From NCBI RefSeq assembly GCF_014493765.1, contig NZ_JACTVJ010000007.1, positions 434,001 through 498,000 of the forward strand: a stretch of DNA of 64,000 bases, given 5' to 3'. How positions within the stretch are numbered: the first letter of the stretch is position 1; every line of letters starts with the position of its first letter. The notes under the pieces are model-generated. The model did no database searches. It was not told the origin of the DNA and saw nothing but the letters and a program-made list of their open reading frames with translations. Shown piece by piece: positions 1 to 9,953 of the stretch. The DNA is from Streptomyces polyasparticus (GTDB taxonomy: Bacteria; Actinomycetota; Actinomycetes; Streptomycetales; Streptomycetaceae). The translations under genes were made by a program, and so were the position numbers.

Positions 1-275
1 AGCCCGCCGAGCACGAACGAGCCGATGCCGAGGTGGTCCACGAGGGCGCGGACGTCCGCGGCGAAGACGTCGAGCGGGGTCTTGCCCGGGACGACGGAGG
101 ACTCCCCGTAGCCGCGCAGGTCGGCCGCGATCACCCGGAAGTCCCTGCGGAACTCCGCCACTTGGGGTGCCCACATCGAGCGGTCGAAGGGGTGACCGTG
201 GACGAGGACCAGGGCGGGCCCGTTGCCCTCGTCGTCGTATGCGATCCGGATGCCGTTGAGCTCTGCGTTCGCCAT
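1..275 (-). CDS. alpha/beta hydrolase, N-terminal part (runs off window)
   Basis: The first ~91 residues of an alpha/beta-hydrolase-fold enzyme, read leftward and cut by the window edge. After the start MANAELNG the sequence shows the strand-turn LVLVHGHPFDRSMW, whose HGHPF is the usual oxyanion-hole loop, then ADLRGYGESS, the conserved loop after strand beta-4. The nucleophile elbow lies beyond the edge, so substrate cannot be called (haloperoxidase, lactonase and ester hydrolase are all possible). The gene lies downstream of the TrmB-like regulator on the same strand. Two palindromes sit in the 126-bp gap before its start, so the regulator may control it. Confidence 0.85.
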   Translation of the reverse strand, partial: MANAELNGIRIAYDDEGNGPALVLVHGHPFDRSMWAPQVAEFRRDFRVIAADLRGYGESSVVPGKTPLDVFAADVRALVDHLGIGSFVLGG

Positions 276-351
276 GCTCAGGAGGCTAGGCCAGCATGCG
301 GCCGCGCCCAACGGGGTATCTCGCGGACCGGACGGGCCGGGCGGCCCGAGG

Positions 352-390
352 GGTCGGATACCGACCGGGCCAGGGGGTCGGATTCCGACC
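352..390. promoter_or_regulatory. two tandem 15-bp palindromes upstream of the hydrolase
   Basis: GGTCGGATACCGACC (352-366) and GGTCGGATTCCGACC (376-390) are each perfect 6-bp-arm palindromes around a 3-bp centre and differ at one centre base. Centre-to-centre distance is 24 bp. They lie between the regulator stop (402) and the hydrolase start (275). They may be operators for the adjacent regulator, or weak terminators of the regulator gene. Confidence 0.5.
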
Positions 391-401
391 GACCCGACGG
401 A

Positions 402-1376
402 TCAGATCCAGCCACGCCGCGCCGCGATCACCCCGGCCTGGAAGCGGTTCGCCGCACCCAGCTTCTCGTTGAGCGCGCTGATACGGCGCCGCATCGTGCG
501 CACCGACCAGCCGAGCTGCCGTGCGATCGCCTCGTCCTTGAGCCCGGCGACCAGCAGCGTCAGCATCCGGCGGTCGTCCTCCGCGAGGGGATCGTCCGCG
601 GGGGCGTCGAGCGGGGTCGCCGTACGCCAGCACAGCTCCCAGTAGTCGACGAGACCGTCGAGCAGCGCGGAGGGGCGCAGCACCGCGGCGCGCACCTCTC
701 CCGTGAAGTCCAGGGAGAGGGGGAGCAGGGCGAGCCGCCGGTCGGCTATCGCGAGCTTCACGCGCAGCCCGGGCAGCACCCGTGCCTCCTCGCCGCGCGC
801 AATCAACTCGCGGATGTCGCCCAGGACTCCGGGCCACTCCAGGGCCTCGGGTGCATAAACCGCCCGATAGCGGACGCCGCGCGTCAGGGCCGTCGCCTCC
901 ACGGGATTCGACGTGGTCAGCGCGTACGGGGGCCGGTCCAGCGTGATGACCTCCTCGCGCGCCTCCTGCTGCAGCCGCACGAACCACCGCCCCAACGCCT
1001 CGCTGCCGGTGAGGACTTCCACCTCCTCCGTACCGCCGGACTTGGCCGCGTCGAACAGCCGGGACAATTCGCCCGCCGCCTCCCGAACCGTGTCGAGCTC
1101 CGCGGTACGGGAGCGGACGAGGGCCTCGATCGCGGCGCCCGGTTCGATGGCCGCGTAACGGCGCCGGCCGCCCGAAAGCCGTCCCACCAGGCCGAGTTCG
1201 CGCAGCCGGTCGAGCGCGCGGGCCGCGCGGTCCGGTGAGCAGCCGAGGGGGTCGGCCAGCTCGGTGGGCGCGGCGGTGTGCCGGACCAGGACCTCGCGGT
1301 AAACGCGCTCGTCAAAGGGGTCGACACCCGCTGCGGTCAGCTGCTCACGGGTGGTCTCGGGTGACTCGTGGGACAT
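402..1376 (-). CDS. TrmB-like / LuxR-type transcriptional regulator
   Basis: About 324 residues starting MSHESPETTREQ; an upstream ATG at 1412 adds 12 residues and is less likely. The N-terminal ~80 residues form a winged helix of the sugar-specific TrmB kind (ELADPLGCSPDRAARALDRLRELGLV). A central sensor region of unknown ligand follows. The C-terminus is a GerE/LuxR-like HTH (LLVAGLKDEAIARQLGWSVRTMRRRISALNEKLGA). This two-HTH layout is common in Streptomyces helix-turn-helix regulators with no known ligand. It is co-oriented with the downstream hydrolase, with palindromes in the gap. It is divergent from the protease gene at 1468, which it could also regulate. Confidence 0.85.
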   Translation of the reverse strand: MSHESPETTREQLTAAGVDPFDERVYREVLVRHTAAPTELADPLGCSPDRAARALDRLRELGLVGRLSGGRRRYAAIEPGAAIEALVRSRTAELDTVREAAGELSRLFDAAKSGGTEEVEVLTGSEALGRWFVRLQQEAREEVITLDRPPYALTTSNPVEATALTRGVRYRAVYAPEALEWPGVLGDIRELIARGEEARVLPGLRVKLAIADRRLALLPLSLDFTGEVRAAVLRPSALLDGLVDYWELCWRTATPLDAPADDPLAEDDRRMLTLLVAGLKDEAIARQLGWSVRTMRRRISALNEKLGAANRFQAGVIAARRGWI

Positions 1377-1467
1377 GCGGGGATCGTGGCCCGTGTGTGC
1401 CAGGGACCGCAATGGGCCAGGCCGAATCGTTGTCCGGACCGCTCATCGCCACGTAGGACGAGGGGCT

Positions 1468-4400
1468 ATGGACCGGATACCACCCTCGCGGAGCACGACT
1501 CCGCCGGCAGCCTTCGCGGCCGCCCCTCGTCGCGCCGCCCAGCTGCCCACCGGCAGAGCGGTGGCCGCCCTCGTCTCGGCCGCCGTGATCGGCGGACTGC
1601 TCGTCGCCTCACCGCAGGCCACCGCCGTCTCGAAGGACGATCCGGACCGCCGGGTCATCGTGACCCTGGACGGCTCGGCCCCGGTGGCCGGAAAGGGCCG
1701 CCTGGACTCCGCCGACACGGCGGGTGTGGCGTCGGAGCGCAAGGATCTGAAGGCCGAACAGGGTGCATTCCTGGACCGGTTGGACGAAGCGGGCGTCGAT
1801 GCCCGTAAGCCGCGCAAGCTCAATCTGCTGCTCAACGCCGTCGCGGTGACCGTGAAGGCCTCCGAGGTCGGCCGGCTCAAGTCGCTGCCGGGCGTCGCGG
1901 CCGTCCACGAGGACCGTGTCTTCCGTACGCTCGCCGACGACAGCGTGCCGCACATCAACGCCCCCCAGGTCTGGGAGCGCAGGGCACCCGAGGGCGGCAA
2001 GGCCCGCGGCAAGGGCGTCACCGTCGCCGTCATCGACAGCGGGGTCGACTACGGCCACCCGGACCTCGGCGGCGGTATCGGCGAGGGCAAGAAGGTCGTC
2101 GGCGGCTACGACTTCGTCAACGGCGACGCCGACCCGATGGACGACAACGGCCACGGCACCCATGTCGCCGGCATCGTCGCCGCGTCGCCCGCGCAGCCGG
2201 GCGGTGTCACCGGTGTCGCCCCCGAGGCCTCGCTCACCGCGTACAAGGTGATGAGCGCCGAGGGCTACGGCAGCGAGTCCGACATCATCGCGGGCATCGA
2301 GGCCGCGGTGGACCCGGCCAACCCGCACCGCGCCGACGTGATCAACCTGTCCATCGGCTCCTGGGGCGACGGCAGCGACCCGGTGGGCCTGGCCGCCACC
2401 GCCGCGTCCAAGTCCGGTGCCGTGGTGGTCGCCGCGGCCGGCAACGACGGCCCCGGCACGGGCACCGTCAGCTCGCCCGGCTCCGCCGACGAGGTCATCG
2501 CCGTCGGCGCGTCCATCACCGGCCTGCGGATCCCCGCGGCCGCGTACGCGGGCGGCGGGAAGATCCAGGTCCGGCGCGGCGCGATCTCCGCGAACCCGCC
2601 GAAGGACCCGGTGACCACCGAACTCGTCGACGTCGGCGAGGGCCTGCCCGAGGACTGGGAGCGCGTCGGCGACATCCGGGGCAAGGCCGTACGCATCACG
2701 ATGCCGGTCTCCACGGACGCGGGGGATCTGTCGCAGTACGAGGTCGACCTCGCGCGCGAGGCCGAGAAGCGGGGCGCGGTCGCGGTGTTCGGCGGTTCGC
2801 CGGGCGAGGGCGGGGGCGGCGGTATCGGGCTCCCCGGGCCGGGCACGGACGGTCTGGACGCTCAGGGCGCGGGCGGCCTGGACGCTCAAGGCGCGGCGGG
2901 CCTGGACGCTCAGGGCGCGGCGGGGCAGGACAGCTCCGTCCCGCTCTCCGCGAACACCGAGGTCAAGGACGCCGGCGGCACCCTCCGTCTCGACTCCCTG
3001 GTCCTGATGGCCGTCGACAGCTCCCAGTTCGACGATCTTGGCCGCCGGCTCGCGGCCGGGAAGACGGAGGTCACGGTCACGGGCGTGGACGCCACCGACC
3101 GCATCGCCTCCTTCTCCTCGCGCGGCCCGGACGGCACCTTCGAGCTCAAGCCCGATCTGGTGGCGCCCGGTTACGAGATCCGCTCGACCGTGCCCACCAG
3201 CAAGATCGAGTCCGGCTACCACCGCCTCTCGGGTACGTCGATGGCCGCCCCGCACGTCGCGGGCGCCGCGGCCCTGCTCCGCCAGCTGCACCCCGAGGAC
3301 ACCCCGGCGCAGATACGCAGCGAACTCACCGGATCCGCCGACGAGTTGGACGAGGCGCCGACCACGGCAGGCGCGGGCCGCCTGGACGTCGAGGCCGCCG
3401 CGGACGCCGCCGACCAGGGCCTCACCACCTCGCCCTCGACCCTCGGCCTCGGTCTCGCGGACCTGAGGAGCAGCGAGATCGAGGCCAAGAAGAAGATCAC
3501 GGTCCACAACGACAGCGGCCGCACCCGCACCGTCAGCCTCGACGCGGACGGCGACGCCGAGGTCTCGCCGCGCACCCTCCGTATCCCCGCGGGTGGCAGC
3601 GCGACCGCGACCGTCGAGGTGGAGGCCGAACGGCCCGCCACGGACAAGGAGTTCAGCGGCCACGTCACGGTCACCCCGATCGGCGGCGGGCAGGAGCTGC
3701 GCGTCCCGTATCTCCTGGTCGCAAGGACCCTGTTCGTGCAGGCCGGGCCCGACCCGTCCGACGGCAAGTCGGGCGTCGCCGTCTTCACGCCCGTCCCGCT
3801 CGCCGAGCCGCCCGTCGTCACGGTGACCCCGCCGCGCGGCCGCCCGTTCACCGCTCGGACCAAGCTACGGACCGGGAACATCTACGAGGTCATGCTGGAC
3901 GTCGAGCAGCCGGGCGCCTACCTGGTCTCCGCACGCGCGAAGACCGCCGACGGCAAGACCCTGACCGGCAACGCGGACGGCTTCGAGGTCACCCCCGAGG
4001 ACTCCCGCGACGACCGCTGGTCGGCGGTCGGCCCGGACACCTGGAGCGGCAGCGTGGAGCTCGCGCCCAGCGCGCCCGGCCACGCGGTGCTCAGCGAGTA
4101 CGGCAAGAAGGGCCTGTGGTCCACCCAGGACTACGGCAAGACCTGGCAGCAGCACACCCGTGTGCCGCTGACCGATGTCGACGGCACGGGCTATGTGGTC
4201 GTCGACGCACAGAACGAGAAGCGCTGGTGGTACGCCGCCAACAGCGCCTCGAACTTCCCGCAGACCGGCGCGATCCTGCGTACGGACGACGCGGGCCGCA
4301 CCTGGCAGCGTCTGACCATCCCGAACGTCGTGATCGACGGCCTGGTCGCCGACGAGGTCACCGGGACCCTGGTGGCGCGCAGCGGCTCCGACCTGCTGAT

Positions 4401-5814
4401 CAGCACGGACGGCGGTGACACCTGGCGGACCGAGCCGGCGGGGGTCTCCGGTGACATCTACGACATGGTGGTCAGCGGCGACAGCCTCTACTTCGCCATG
4501 GGCCGGTCGGTCTGGAAGCGCGACGGAATGAACTCCGGCGAACTCGGCGCGGCGCAGCAGGTGTACGTCTCGACGAACTTCCGGACCATGGTGACCCTCG
4601 CGGCGGACAGCGGAGTGGTCGTCGGCTACGAGAACGGCAACGGCGTGGTCGGCACGCACGACGGCGGCAGGACCTGGACGACCATGCAGAAGACGGGCCT
4701 CGGCTCGTCGGGTCTCGCGGTGTCCGGCGGCGAGGTGTTCATCGGCAACGGCGAGACCACGTTCATCGGCCGCGACCGCGGCCGCACCTGGGAGACCGTC
4801 CCCAGTCCCGGCCGCTTCGTGCAGACGGACGCCGACCGCTGGCCGGACGGTTCGCTGACGTTGTCCATCAGCAGCGCCGGCGTCTACCGCACGAAGAACG
4901 ACGGCCAGGACTACGAGCGCATCGGCGTCCAGGGCGGCACGGTCAACGGCCTTGTCCGCAGCGGCGATCACCTGCTCGCGGCCGGACCCGTCGGCACCCA
5001 CCGCACCGCGCTGCCCGTCACCGGCACCGACTGGGGCACCACAGGCGGCGAGGGCGCCCGCGGCACGCTGACCAAGCTGCTCCAGGCCTCCGCGTCCGAC
5101 GACAAGGTCGTCTGGCGGGTCAGCCAGGGGGCGCTGGGCCAGCTCCTGATCGAGCGCAGCACCGACGCGGGCGCCACCTGGGAGACCAGGCGCGTGGACA
5201 AGGACAACTCCGTCGCCTTGGCCCTGGGCGTCCATCCGGCCGACCCGGACAGGGTCTACGTCGCCTACGCCAACAACCGCGGCCAGGGCCTGATGGCCAC
5301 CACCGACGGCGGCGAGCACTGGAAGAACCTGCACCACGACACGTACTTCACGGCCGTGGCCGGCGACCCGCGCGACGCGGACACGCTGTGGCTCGGCGGT
5401 CCGGGCGGGCTCTACAAGTCCACCGACGGCGGCGAGACCATCGCCAAGGTCGAGGAAGGCCCTGTCACCGCGATCGAGTTCCACGGCTCGAAGATGCTCG
5501 TCGGCGGCGACCGGCTGCTCACGTCCACCGACGGCGGCCGTACCTTCCGCGCGGGCGACACCGGCCGGCTCCCGGTCCGTATCAAGGACTTCGAGCAGAT
5601 CGGGACCACGCTGTACGCGGCGGCGGGCAGCTACTGGGAGACGGCGCTGCCGCGCGGCGGCCGGGGCGTCCTGCGCTCCACGGACGGCGGCCGCACCTGG
5701 CAGAACGTCTCCACGGGCCTGCAGAACCTCGACGTCACCTCCCTGGCGACGGACGGCGAGGACCTGTACGCGGGCACCGAGTACGGGGGTGTGCACCGCC
5801 TTGACCTGCCCTGA
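1468..5814 (+). CDS. secreted subtilisin-like S8 protease with BNR/sortilin-type propeller
   Basis: A 1448-residue exported serine protease. The chosen ATG gives a long Streptomyces signal peptide ending near ASPQATA. An I9-type propeptide (RRVIVTLDGSAPVAG to VAAVHEDRVF) comes next. The S8 domain has catalytic Asp190 (VIDSGVDYGHPDL), His229 (NGHGTHVAG) and Ser591 (SGTSMAAPHVAG). A PA-like insertion between His and Ser holds an 8-residue repeat. The C-terminal half has repeated BNR/Asp-box motifs (STDGGDTW, HDGGRTW, STDGGRTF, STDGGRTW), predicting a sortilin/sialidase-like beta-propeller that may hold substrate or glycan. There is no sortase signal, so it is probably released. A strong hairpin follows the stop. 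The gene is divergent from the regulator at 402-1376. Confidence 0.93.
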   Translation: MDRIPPSRSTTPPAAFAAAPRRAAQLPTGRAVAALVSAAVIGGLLVASPQATAVSKDDPDRRVIVTLDGSAPVAGKGRLDSADTAGVASERKDLKAEQGAFLDRLDEAGVDARKPRKLNLLLNAVAVTVKASEVGRLKSLPGVAAVHEDRVFRTLADDSVPHINAPQVWERRAPEGGKARGKGVTVAVIDSGVDYGHPDLGGGIGEGKKVVGGYDFVNGDADPMDDNGHGTHVAGIVAASPAQPGGVTGVAPEASLTAYKVMSAEGYGSESDIIAGIEAAVDPANPHRADVINLSIGSWGDGSDPVGLAATAASKSGAVVVAAAGNDGPGTGTVSSPGSADEVIAVGASITGLRIPAAAYAGGGKIQVRRGAISANPPKDPVTTELVDVGEGLPEDWERVGDIRGKAVRITMPVSTDAGDLSQYEVDLAREAEKRGAVAVFGGSPGEGGGGGIGLPGPGTDGLDAQGAGGLDAQGAAGLDAQGAAGQDSSVPLSANTEVKDAGGTLRLDSLVLMAVDSSQFDDLGRRLAAGKTEVTVTGVDATDRIASFSSRGPDGTFELKPDLVAPGYEIRSTVPTSKIESGYHRLSGTSMAAPHVAGAAALLRQLHPEDTPAQIRSELTGSADELDEAPTTAGAGRLDVEAAADAADQGLTTSPSTLGLGLADLRSSEIEAKKKITVHNDSGRTRTVSLDADGDAEVSPRTLRIPAGGSATATVEVEAERPATDKEFSGHVTVTPIGGGQELRVPYLLVARTLFVQAGPDPSDGKSGVAVFTPVPLAEPPVVTVTPPRGRPFTARTKLRTGNIYEVMLDVEQPGAYLVSARAKTADGKTLTGNADGFEVTPEDSRDDRWSAVGPDTWSGSVELAPSAPGHAVLSEYGKKGLWSTQDYGKTWQQHTRVPLTDVDGTGYVVVDAQNEKRWWYAANSASNFPQTGAILRTDDAGRTWQRLTIPNVVIDGLVADEVTGTLVARSGSDLLISTDGGDTWRTEPAGVSGDIYDMVVSGDSLYFAMGRSVWKRDGMNSGELGAAQQVYVSTNFRTMVTLAADSGVVVGYENGNGVVGTHDGGRTWTTMQKTGLGSSGLAVSGGEVFIGNGETTFIGRDRGRTWETVPSPGRFVQTDADRWPDGSLTLSISSAGVYRTKNDGQDYERIGVQGGTVNGLVRSGDHLLAAGPVGTHRTALPVTGTDWGTTGGEGARGTLTKLLQASASDDKVVWRVSQGALGQLLIERSTDAGATWETRRVDKDNSVALALGVHPADPDRVYVAYANNRGQGLMATTDGGEHWKNLHHDTYFTAVAGDPRDADTLWLGGPGGLYKSTDGGETIAKVEEGPVTAIEFHGSKMLVGGDRLLTSTDGGRTFRAGDTGRLPVRIKDFEQIGTTLYAAAGSYWETALPRGGRGVLRSTDGGRTWQNVSTGLQNLDVTSLATDGEDLYAGTEYGGVHRLDLP
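2851..2922 (+). repeat. 24-bp tandem repeat, 3 copies, inside the protease gene
   Basis: Three near-identical 24-bp units encode GLDAQGAG, GLDAQGAA and GLDAQGAA, followed by a degenerate GQD. The reading frame is kept. The repeat lies in the low-complexity Gly-rich loop of the PA-like insertion, so copy number can probably vary without harm. Confidence 0.9.
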
Positions 5815-5832
5815 CGGCCAGGTCCGCTGAAC

Positions 5833-5872
5833 GTGCGCCGTACGGAGTCTGTGGGGGCTCCGTACGGCGCAC
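5833..5872 (+). terminator. hairpin terminator after the protease
   Basis: A perfect 15-bp inverted repeat (5833-5847 with 5858-5872) has a 10-nt loop and is followed by TCCTTTCTT. It starts 18 bp after the protease stop and is a strong intrinsic terminator by shape. Confidence 0.85.
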
Positions 5873-5927
5873 TCCTTTCTTCAGCCGAGCATGATGACCC
5901 CTGGAGCCCGCGCTGAAGGAGTTGGGG

Positions 5928-6146
5928 ATGAACGTGTGCCGAGTCTGCAGCGTGGGGGAGGTCTCGCCGTTCCGGCTGGTCAGCGACGGGCGTCGGCTGT
6001 GGGTCTGCCACGAGTGCGACGCCGTGTGGTTCGGGGACGCGCTGCCGGTCGGCTCGGCGGACGGCCGTCTCTATCAGTACGTTGAGCGCTATCGGGGTCC
6101 GGGAACGCCCACTGACTGGGAGCAGATCGAGCCGGTTGCGGAGTAA
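5928..6146 (+). CDS. small zinc-ribbon-like protein
   Basis: 72 residues beginning MNVCRVCSVGEV. AAGGAG at 5916-5921, 6 bp before the ATG, fixes the start; a TTG 6 bp upstream is unlikely. Two CxxC knuckles (CRVC near residue 4, CHEC near residue 27) predict one bound zinc. No known catalytic motif is present. The gene stands alone between two hairpins and is convergent with the ABC exporter. Function is not recognised; similar small zinc ribbons in actinobacteria are unassigned. Confidence 0.75.
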   Translation: MNVCRVCSVGEVSPFRLVSDGRRLWVCHECDAVWFGDALPVGSADGRLYQYVERYRGPGTPTDWEQIEPVAE

Positions 6147-6191
6147 CTCGGCGCCCGACAAGGCCTTCCGTCTGCGTCGCGAGCACGCAGT

Positions 6192-6224
6192 GGCCCCCGG
6201 AGCCGTAGCGCAGCTCCGGGGGCC
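6192..6224. terminator. bidirectional hairpin between convergent genes
   Basis: A perfect 12-bp stem (6192-6203 with 6213-6224) with a 9-nt loop lies between the zinc-ribbon gene and the ABC permease stop. It can end transcription from both sides. There is no U tract, as is usual in Streptomyces. Confidence 0.75.
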
Positions 6225-6237
6225 CGTACAGCGTGGG

Positions 6238-7088
6238 CTACTTCTTCGAGTACAACCGCATCGTGATCGGACCGAAGATCAGGAGCAGCAGGCCCGCCCA
6301 GCCCAGCGTCCAGACCAGATCGGCCGCCGGCCAGTTGCCGGCCATCAACTCGCGTACGGACGTGGCCAGATGCGTGATCGGGCTGTTGTTCACGAAGGCC
6401 TGCAGCCAGCCCGGCATCGTGACCGGGTCGACGAAGATGTTGCTGAGGAAGGTCAGCGGGAACAGGAACATCATGCTGACGCCCATCACCGACTTCTCGC
6501 TGCGCAGCATCAGGCCGAACATCGTCCAGATCCAGGAGAACGCGAAGGAGAAGACGATGAGCAGGGCGATACCGGCCACGACACCGACCACGCCGCCGTG
6601 CGGACGGAAGCCCATGATCAGGCCGACGACCAGCATCACCAGGGACGCGATCGTGTAGCGCAGGGCGTCGCCGAGCAGGTAGCCCACCATCGGCGCGGGA
6701 CGCCAGATCGGCAGCGTACGGAAGCGGTCGAAGACGCCCTTCTCGATGTCCGTGTTGACCGCGATCCCCGTGTACATCGTGATCATCACGACGCTCATCA
6801 CCATGATGCCGGGCAGCAGTTGCTGGATGTACGCGCTCGGCGAGCCCGCGATCGCACCGCCGAAGAGGTACGTGTACATCACGACCATCATGATCGGGAA
6901 GGCCGTGACGTCGAAGAGCTGCTCGGGTACGTGCTTGATCTTGAGGATCGCCCGCCACCCGAAGGACAGGGAGGCGGACCACGCACTCGGCCGGGGCGGC
7001 CGCTCCTTGGCGATCAGCAACTCGGCCAGGGATTCGGTGGAGACCGGGGCGAGTTCGGCGGATTCGGTGGCGGTGGTGGTCGCGGTGC

Positions 7089-7092
<4 letters not shown>
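6238..7092 (-). CDS. ABC-2 type exporter permease (DrrB-like)
   Basis: A 284-residue inner-membrane permease of the ABC-2/DrrB family. A cytoplasmic N-terminus of ~55 residues is followed by about six hydrophobic segments. The conserved ABC-2 stretch ([25 protein letters not shown]) precedes the third segment, and an amphipathic loop ([25 protein letters not shown]) is typical of DrrB. It forms a transporter with the ATPase at 7089-8114; the genes overlap by ATGA, implying coupled translation. DrrAB pairs usually export hydrophobic drugs or lipids. The substrate here is unknown, since no biosynthetic genes are beside it. Confidence 0.93.
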
Positions 7093-8114
<1,022 letters not shown>

Positions 8115-8180
8115 CTTCCGTTCCTTCCAGGGGACTTGGTGTGGATCGCGCGTCGTTCAGGAGGTGCTTCGGGAGGTGCT

Positions 8181-8756
8181 TCAGGAGGTGTACGGGCGTT
8201 TGGCCCGGGCTTCCCGCAGAGCCAGCCCCCACCACACGAGCTGGTCGAGCAGCACGGTCACGGCCTGCTCCTCCCGGTCTCCGGGAGTCCCCGGGCTTTC
8301 CCCGACGAGATGCAGACCGACGGCGTCGCGCAAACTCATCGCATGCAGCTCGGTGAACACGCAGCGCAAGTGTTCGACCGCGTACAGTCCCCGGCTGTCG
8401 AAGCCGTAGGCGACATAGCCGACGGGCTTGGCATGCCACTCGTCGTACGCGTAGTCGATGGCCTGCTTGAGCGAGGCGGGGAAGCTGCGGTTGTACTCGG
8501 GGGTCACGATCACGAAGCCGTCCGCGCGGGCGATGCGCCCGGTGAAGCGGGCCATCGCCTCGGTCGGCGTCGCGGGGTAACTGGCCGGGAAATCCGGGTA
8601 GTCGGCGAGATCGATCACATCGAGCGCCAGATCGTCGCGCTTGGCGGCCCGCTCGGTGAACCAGCGCGCCACCTCGGCGCCGACCCGGCCCTCACGGGTG
8701 GACCCGACGATCACGGCCACGTCGAGGGGCGCCTCGGGATCCTCGCGGTGCTGCAT
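8181..8756 (-). CDS. NADPH-dependent FMN reductase
   Basis: A 191-residue flavodoxin-fold oxidoreductase of the NADPH-dependent FMN reductase family. The phosphate-binding loop is VAVIVGSTREGRVG, and the flavin-contact motif is VTPEYNRSFPASLKQAIDYAYDEW, both diagnostic of this family. GGAGG precedes the ATG. It lies 66 bp upstream of the ABC operon on the same strand, so it may share a transcript. It could reduce quinones, azo dyes or chromate, or supply FMNH2 to a monooxygenase; the sequence does not say which. Confidence 0.92.
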   Translation of the reverse strand: MQHREDPEAPLDVAVIVGSTREGRVGAEVARWFTERAAKRDDLALDVIDLADYPDFPASYPATPTEAMARFTGRIARADGFVIVTPEYNRSFPASLKQAIDYAYDEWHAKPVGYVAYGFDSRGLYAVEHLRCVFTELHAMSLRDAVGLHLVGESPGTPGDREEQAVTVLLDQLVWWGLALREARAKRPYTS

Positions 8757-8834
8757 GGTCCGGCCTCCTCGTCCGCCCTCGTCCTCGTACGGTCTCCGCT
8801 CTCAATCGGAAGGCGCGAGACGAGGCCGGGCAGT

Positions 8835-8855
8835 CCGCCAGATTGGATCTGGCGG
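8835..8855. promoter_or_regulatory. palindrome in the divergent region before the SH3 gene
   Basis: CCGCCAGAT-TGG-ATCTGGCGG is a perfect 9-bp-arm inverted repeat. It lies in the 231-bp gap between the FMN reductase start (8756) and the SH3 protein start (8988). It is a possible operator or transcript hairpin. Two weaker hairpins follow at about 8888-8925. Confidence 0.45.
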
Positions 8856-8987
8856 GCCGCCCGGCGAGCCGTCGGGCAGCCACTACAGGCCCCTGACCAG
8901 GGGCGCCACCGCTCTCCGGTGGCAGATCCGCCGAATGGGGGTGTTTCCTTGAGAGGGGGATCCCGGAGGGGATGAAGGAGGGCGACC

Positions 8988-9473
8988 ATGCGCACTTCCC
9001 CGGCCCTGCGAACACTGGCCGTCTCGGTCCTCGCGGCCGCGGCCCTGACCGTCCCGGCCGCCGGCCCGGCGAACGCGGCCGCTCCGGCCGCCGTCACCGC
9101 CGCACCACAGTGGGAGAACGGCCCGATCTGGGGCACCGTCGTCTCCGGCAGCCTGAATCTGCGGGCCGAGCCCAACACCTGGTCCGCGGTGGTCGGCAAG
9201 CTGGGCCGCGGGGCGAGCGACCGCATCCAGTGCGGGGTCTACGGCCAGAACGTGAACGGCAACTCGTCCTGGTTCTGGCTCACCGGCGAACGCGCCTGGG
9301 CGAGCGGCGCCTACATGTCCACGAGCCGGGGTGTCCCCGACTGCGGCAACTGGCGCCCGTCCTCGAACAATTCCGGCAACTGGAACTCCCACCACCAGAA
9401 CCACCGCCACGACCACAACAACCCGTGCCGCCACGACGACTGGTGCGACGCGTGCCGCCACGAGTGGCGGTGA
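8988..9473 (+). CDS. secreted SH3-domain protein with His/Cys-rich tail
   Basis: A 161-residue exported protein. The signal peptide ends near GPANA-A. Residues ~45-115 form a bacterial SH3 (SH3b) domain (GSLNLRAEPNTWSAVVGKLGRG to SWFWL), usually a cell-wall-binding module. The last ~35 residues are unusual: HHQNHRHDHNN, then CRHDD, CDAC and RHEW, so seven or more His and three Cys, suggesting metal binding outside the cell. GGAGGG lies 7 bp before the ATG. It is followed by a small membrane protein, probably co-transcribed. Its role is unknown. Confidence 0.88.
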   Translation: MRTSPALRTLAVSVLAAAALTVPAAGPANAAAPAAVTAAPQWENGPIWGTVVSGSLNLRAEPNTWSAVVGKLGRGASDRIQCGVYGQNVNGNSSWFWLTGERAWASGAYMSTSRGVPDCGNWRPSSNNSGNWNSHHQNHRHDHNNPCRHDDWCDACRHEWR

Positions 9474-9494
9474 CATCCCGGAGAGGACATCCTC

Positions 9495-9887
9495 ATGGCA
9501 CATGCAGCACCCCGGCCCACGGGCCTGGCCACCCGCGGACTCGGCAGCGACGCGGCCGTCAAGCTCACCCCGGTCCTCGCGCTCGTCTACGGCTACTGGG
9601 CCGCGGCGATCCAGCGCTCGGGCGGCCCGATCACCGCGGGCAACGTCTGGCTCGGCATCGTCTCCACCGTCGCCTTCGCCGCCGTCTACCTCGCCGTGCT
9701 CAAGCTGGCCCCGCGCCTGCCGCGCGAGGCGCGCGCCCTGGCCTGGGGAGCCTTCGCCGGGATCGCCTTCGGCTATCTGTACAGCCTCACCGGCGAGTCC
9801 GTCCTGCGCTCGGCCGGCAATGCGGGCCTGTTCGGAGCGGCCGTCGCCTGCGCCGCGTTCTACCGCTTCTACACGACCGAGGACTGA
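9495..9887 (+). CDS. small membrane protein of unknown function
   Basis: 130 residues starting MAHAAPRP, with three to four predicted membrane segments (KLTPVLALVYGYWAAAI, WLGIVSTVAFAAVYLAVL, ALAWGAFAGIAFGYLY, GLFGAAVACAAFYRF). It lies 21 bp after the SH3 gene, so it is probably in the same transcript. No domain is recognised. A short direct repeat of its last codons (gccgaggactgagcg) recurs just after the stop. Confidence 0.78.
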   Translation: MAHAAPRPTGLATRGLGSDAAVKLTPVLALVYGYWAAAIQRSGGPITAGNVWLGIVSTVAFAAVYLAVLKLAPRLPREARALAWGAFAGIAFGYLYSLTGESVLRSAGNAGLFGAAVACAAFYRFYTTED

Positions 9888-9953
9888 GCGCTGCGGCTGT
9901 CCACGGCCGAGGACTGAGCGTTCTGCAGGACGGAGGACCGGGCGCCGCAGCTG

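Noticed and set aside
1609-3663. Long open frame opposite the protease gene (and another at 3865-5796)
   Set aside because: Antisense shadows of a high-GC gene: low-complexity composition, no RBS, and the + strand frame has clear S8 and BNR motifs.
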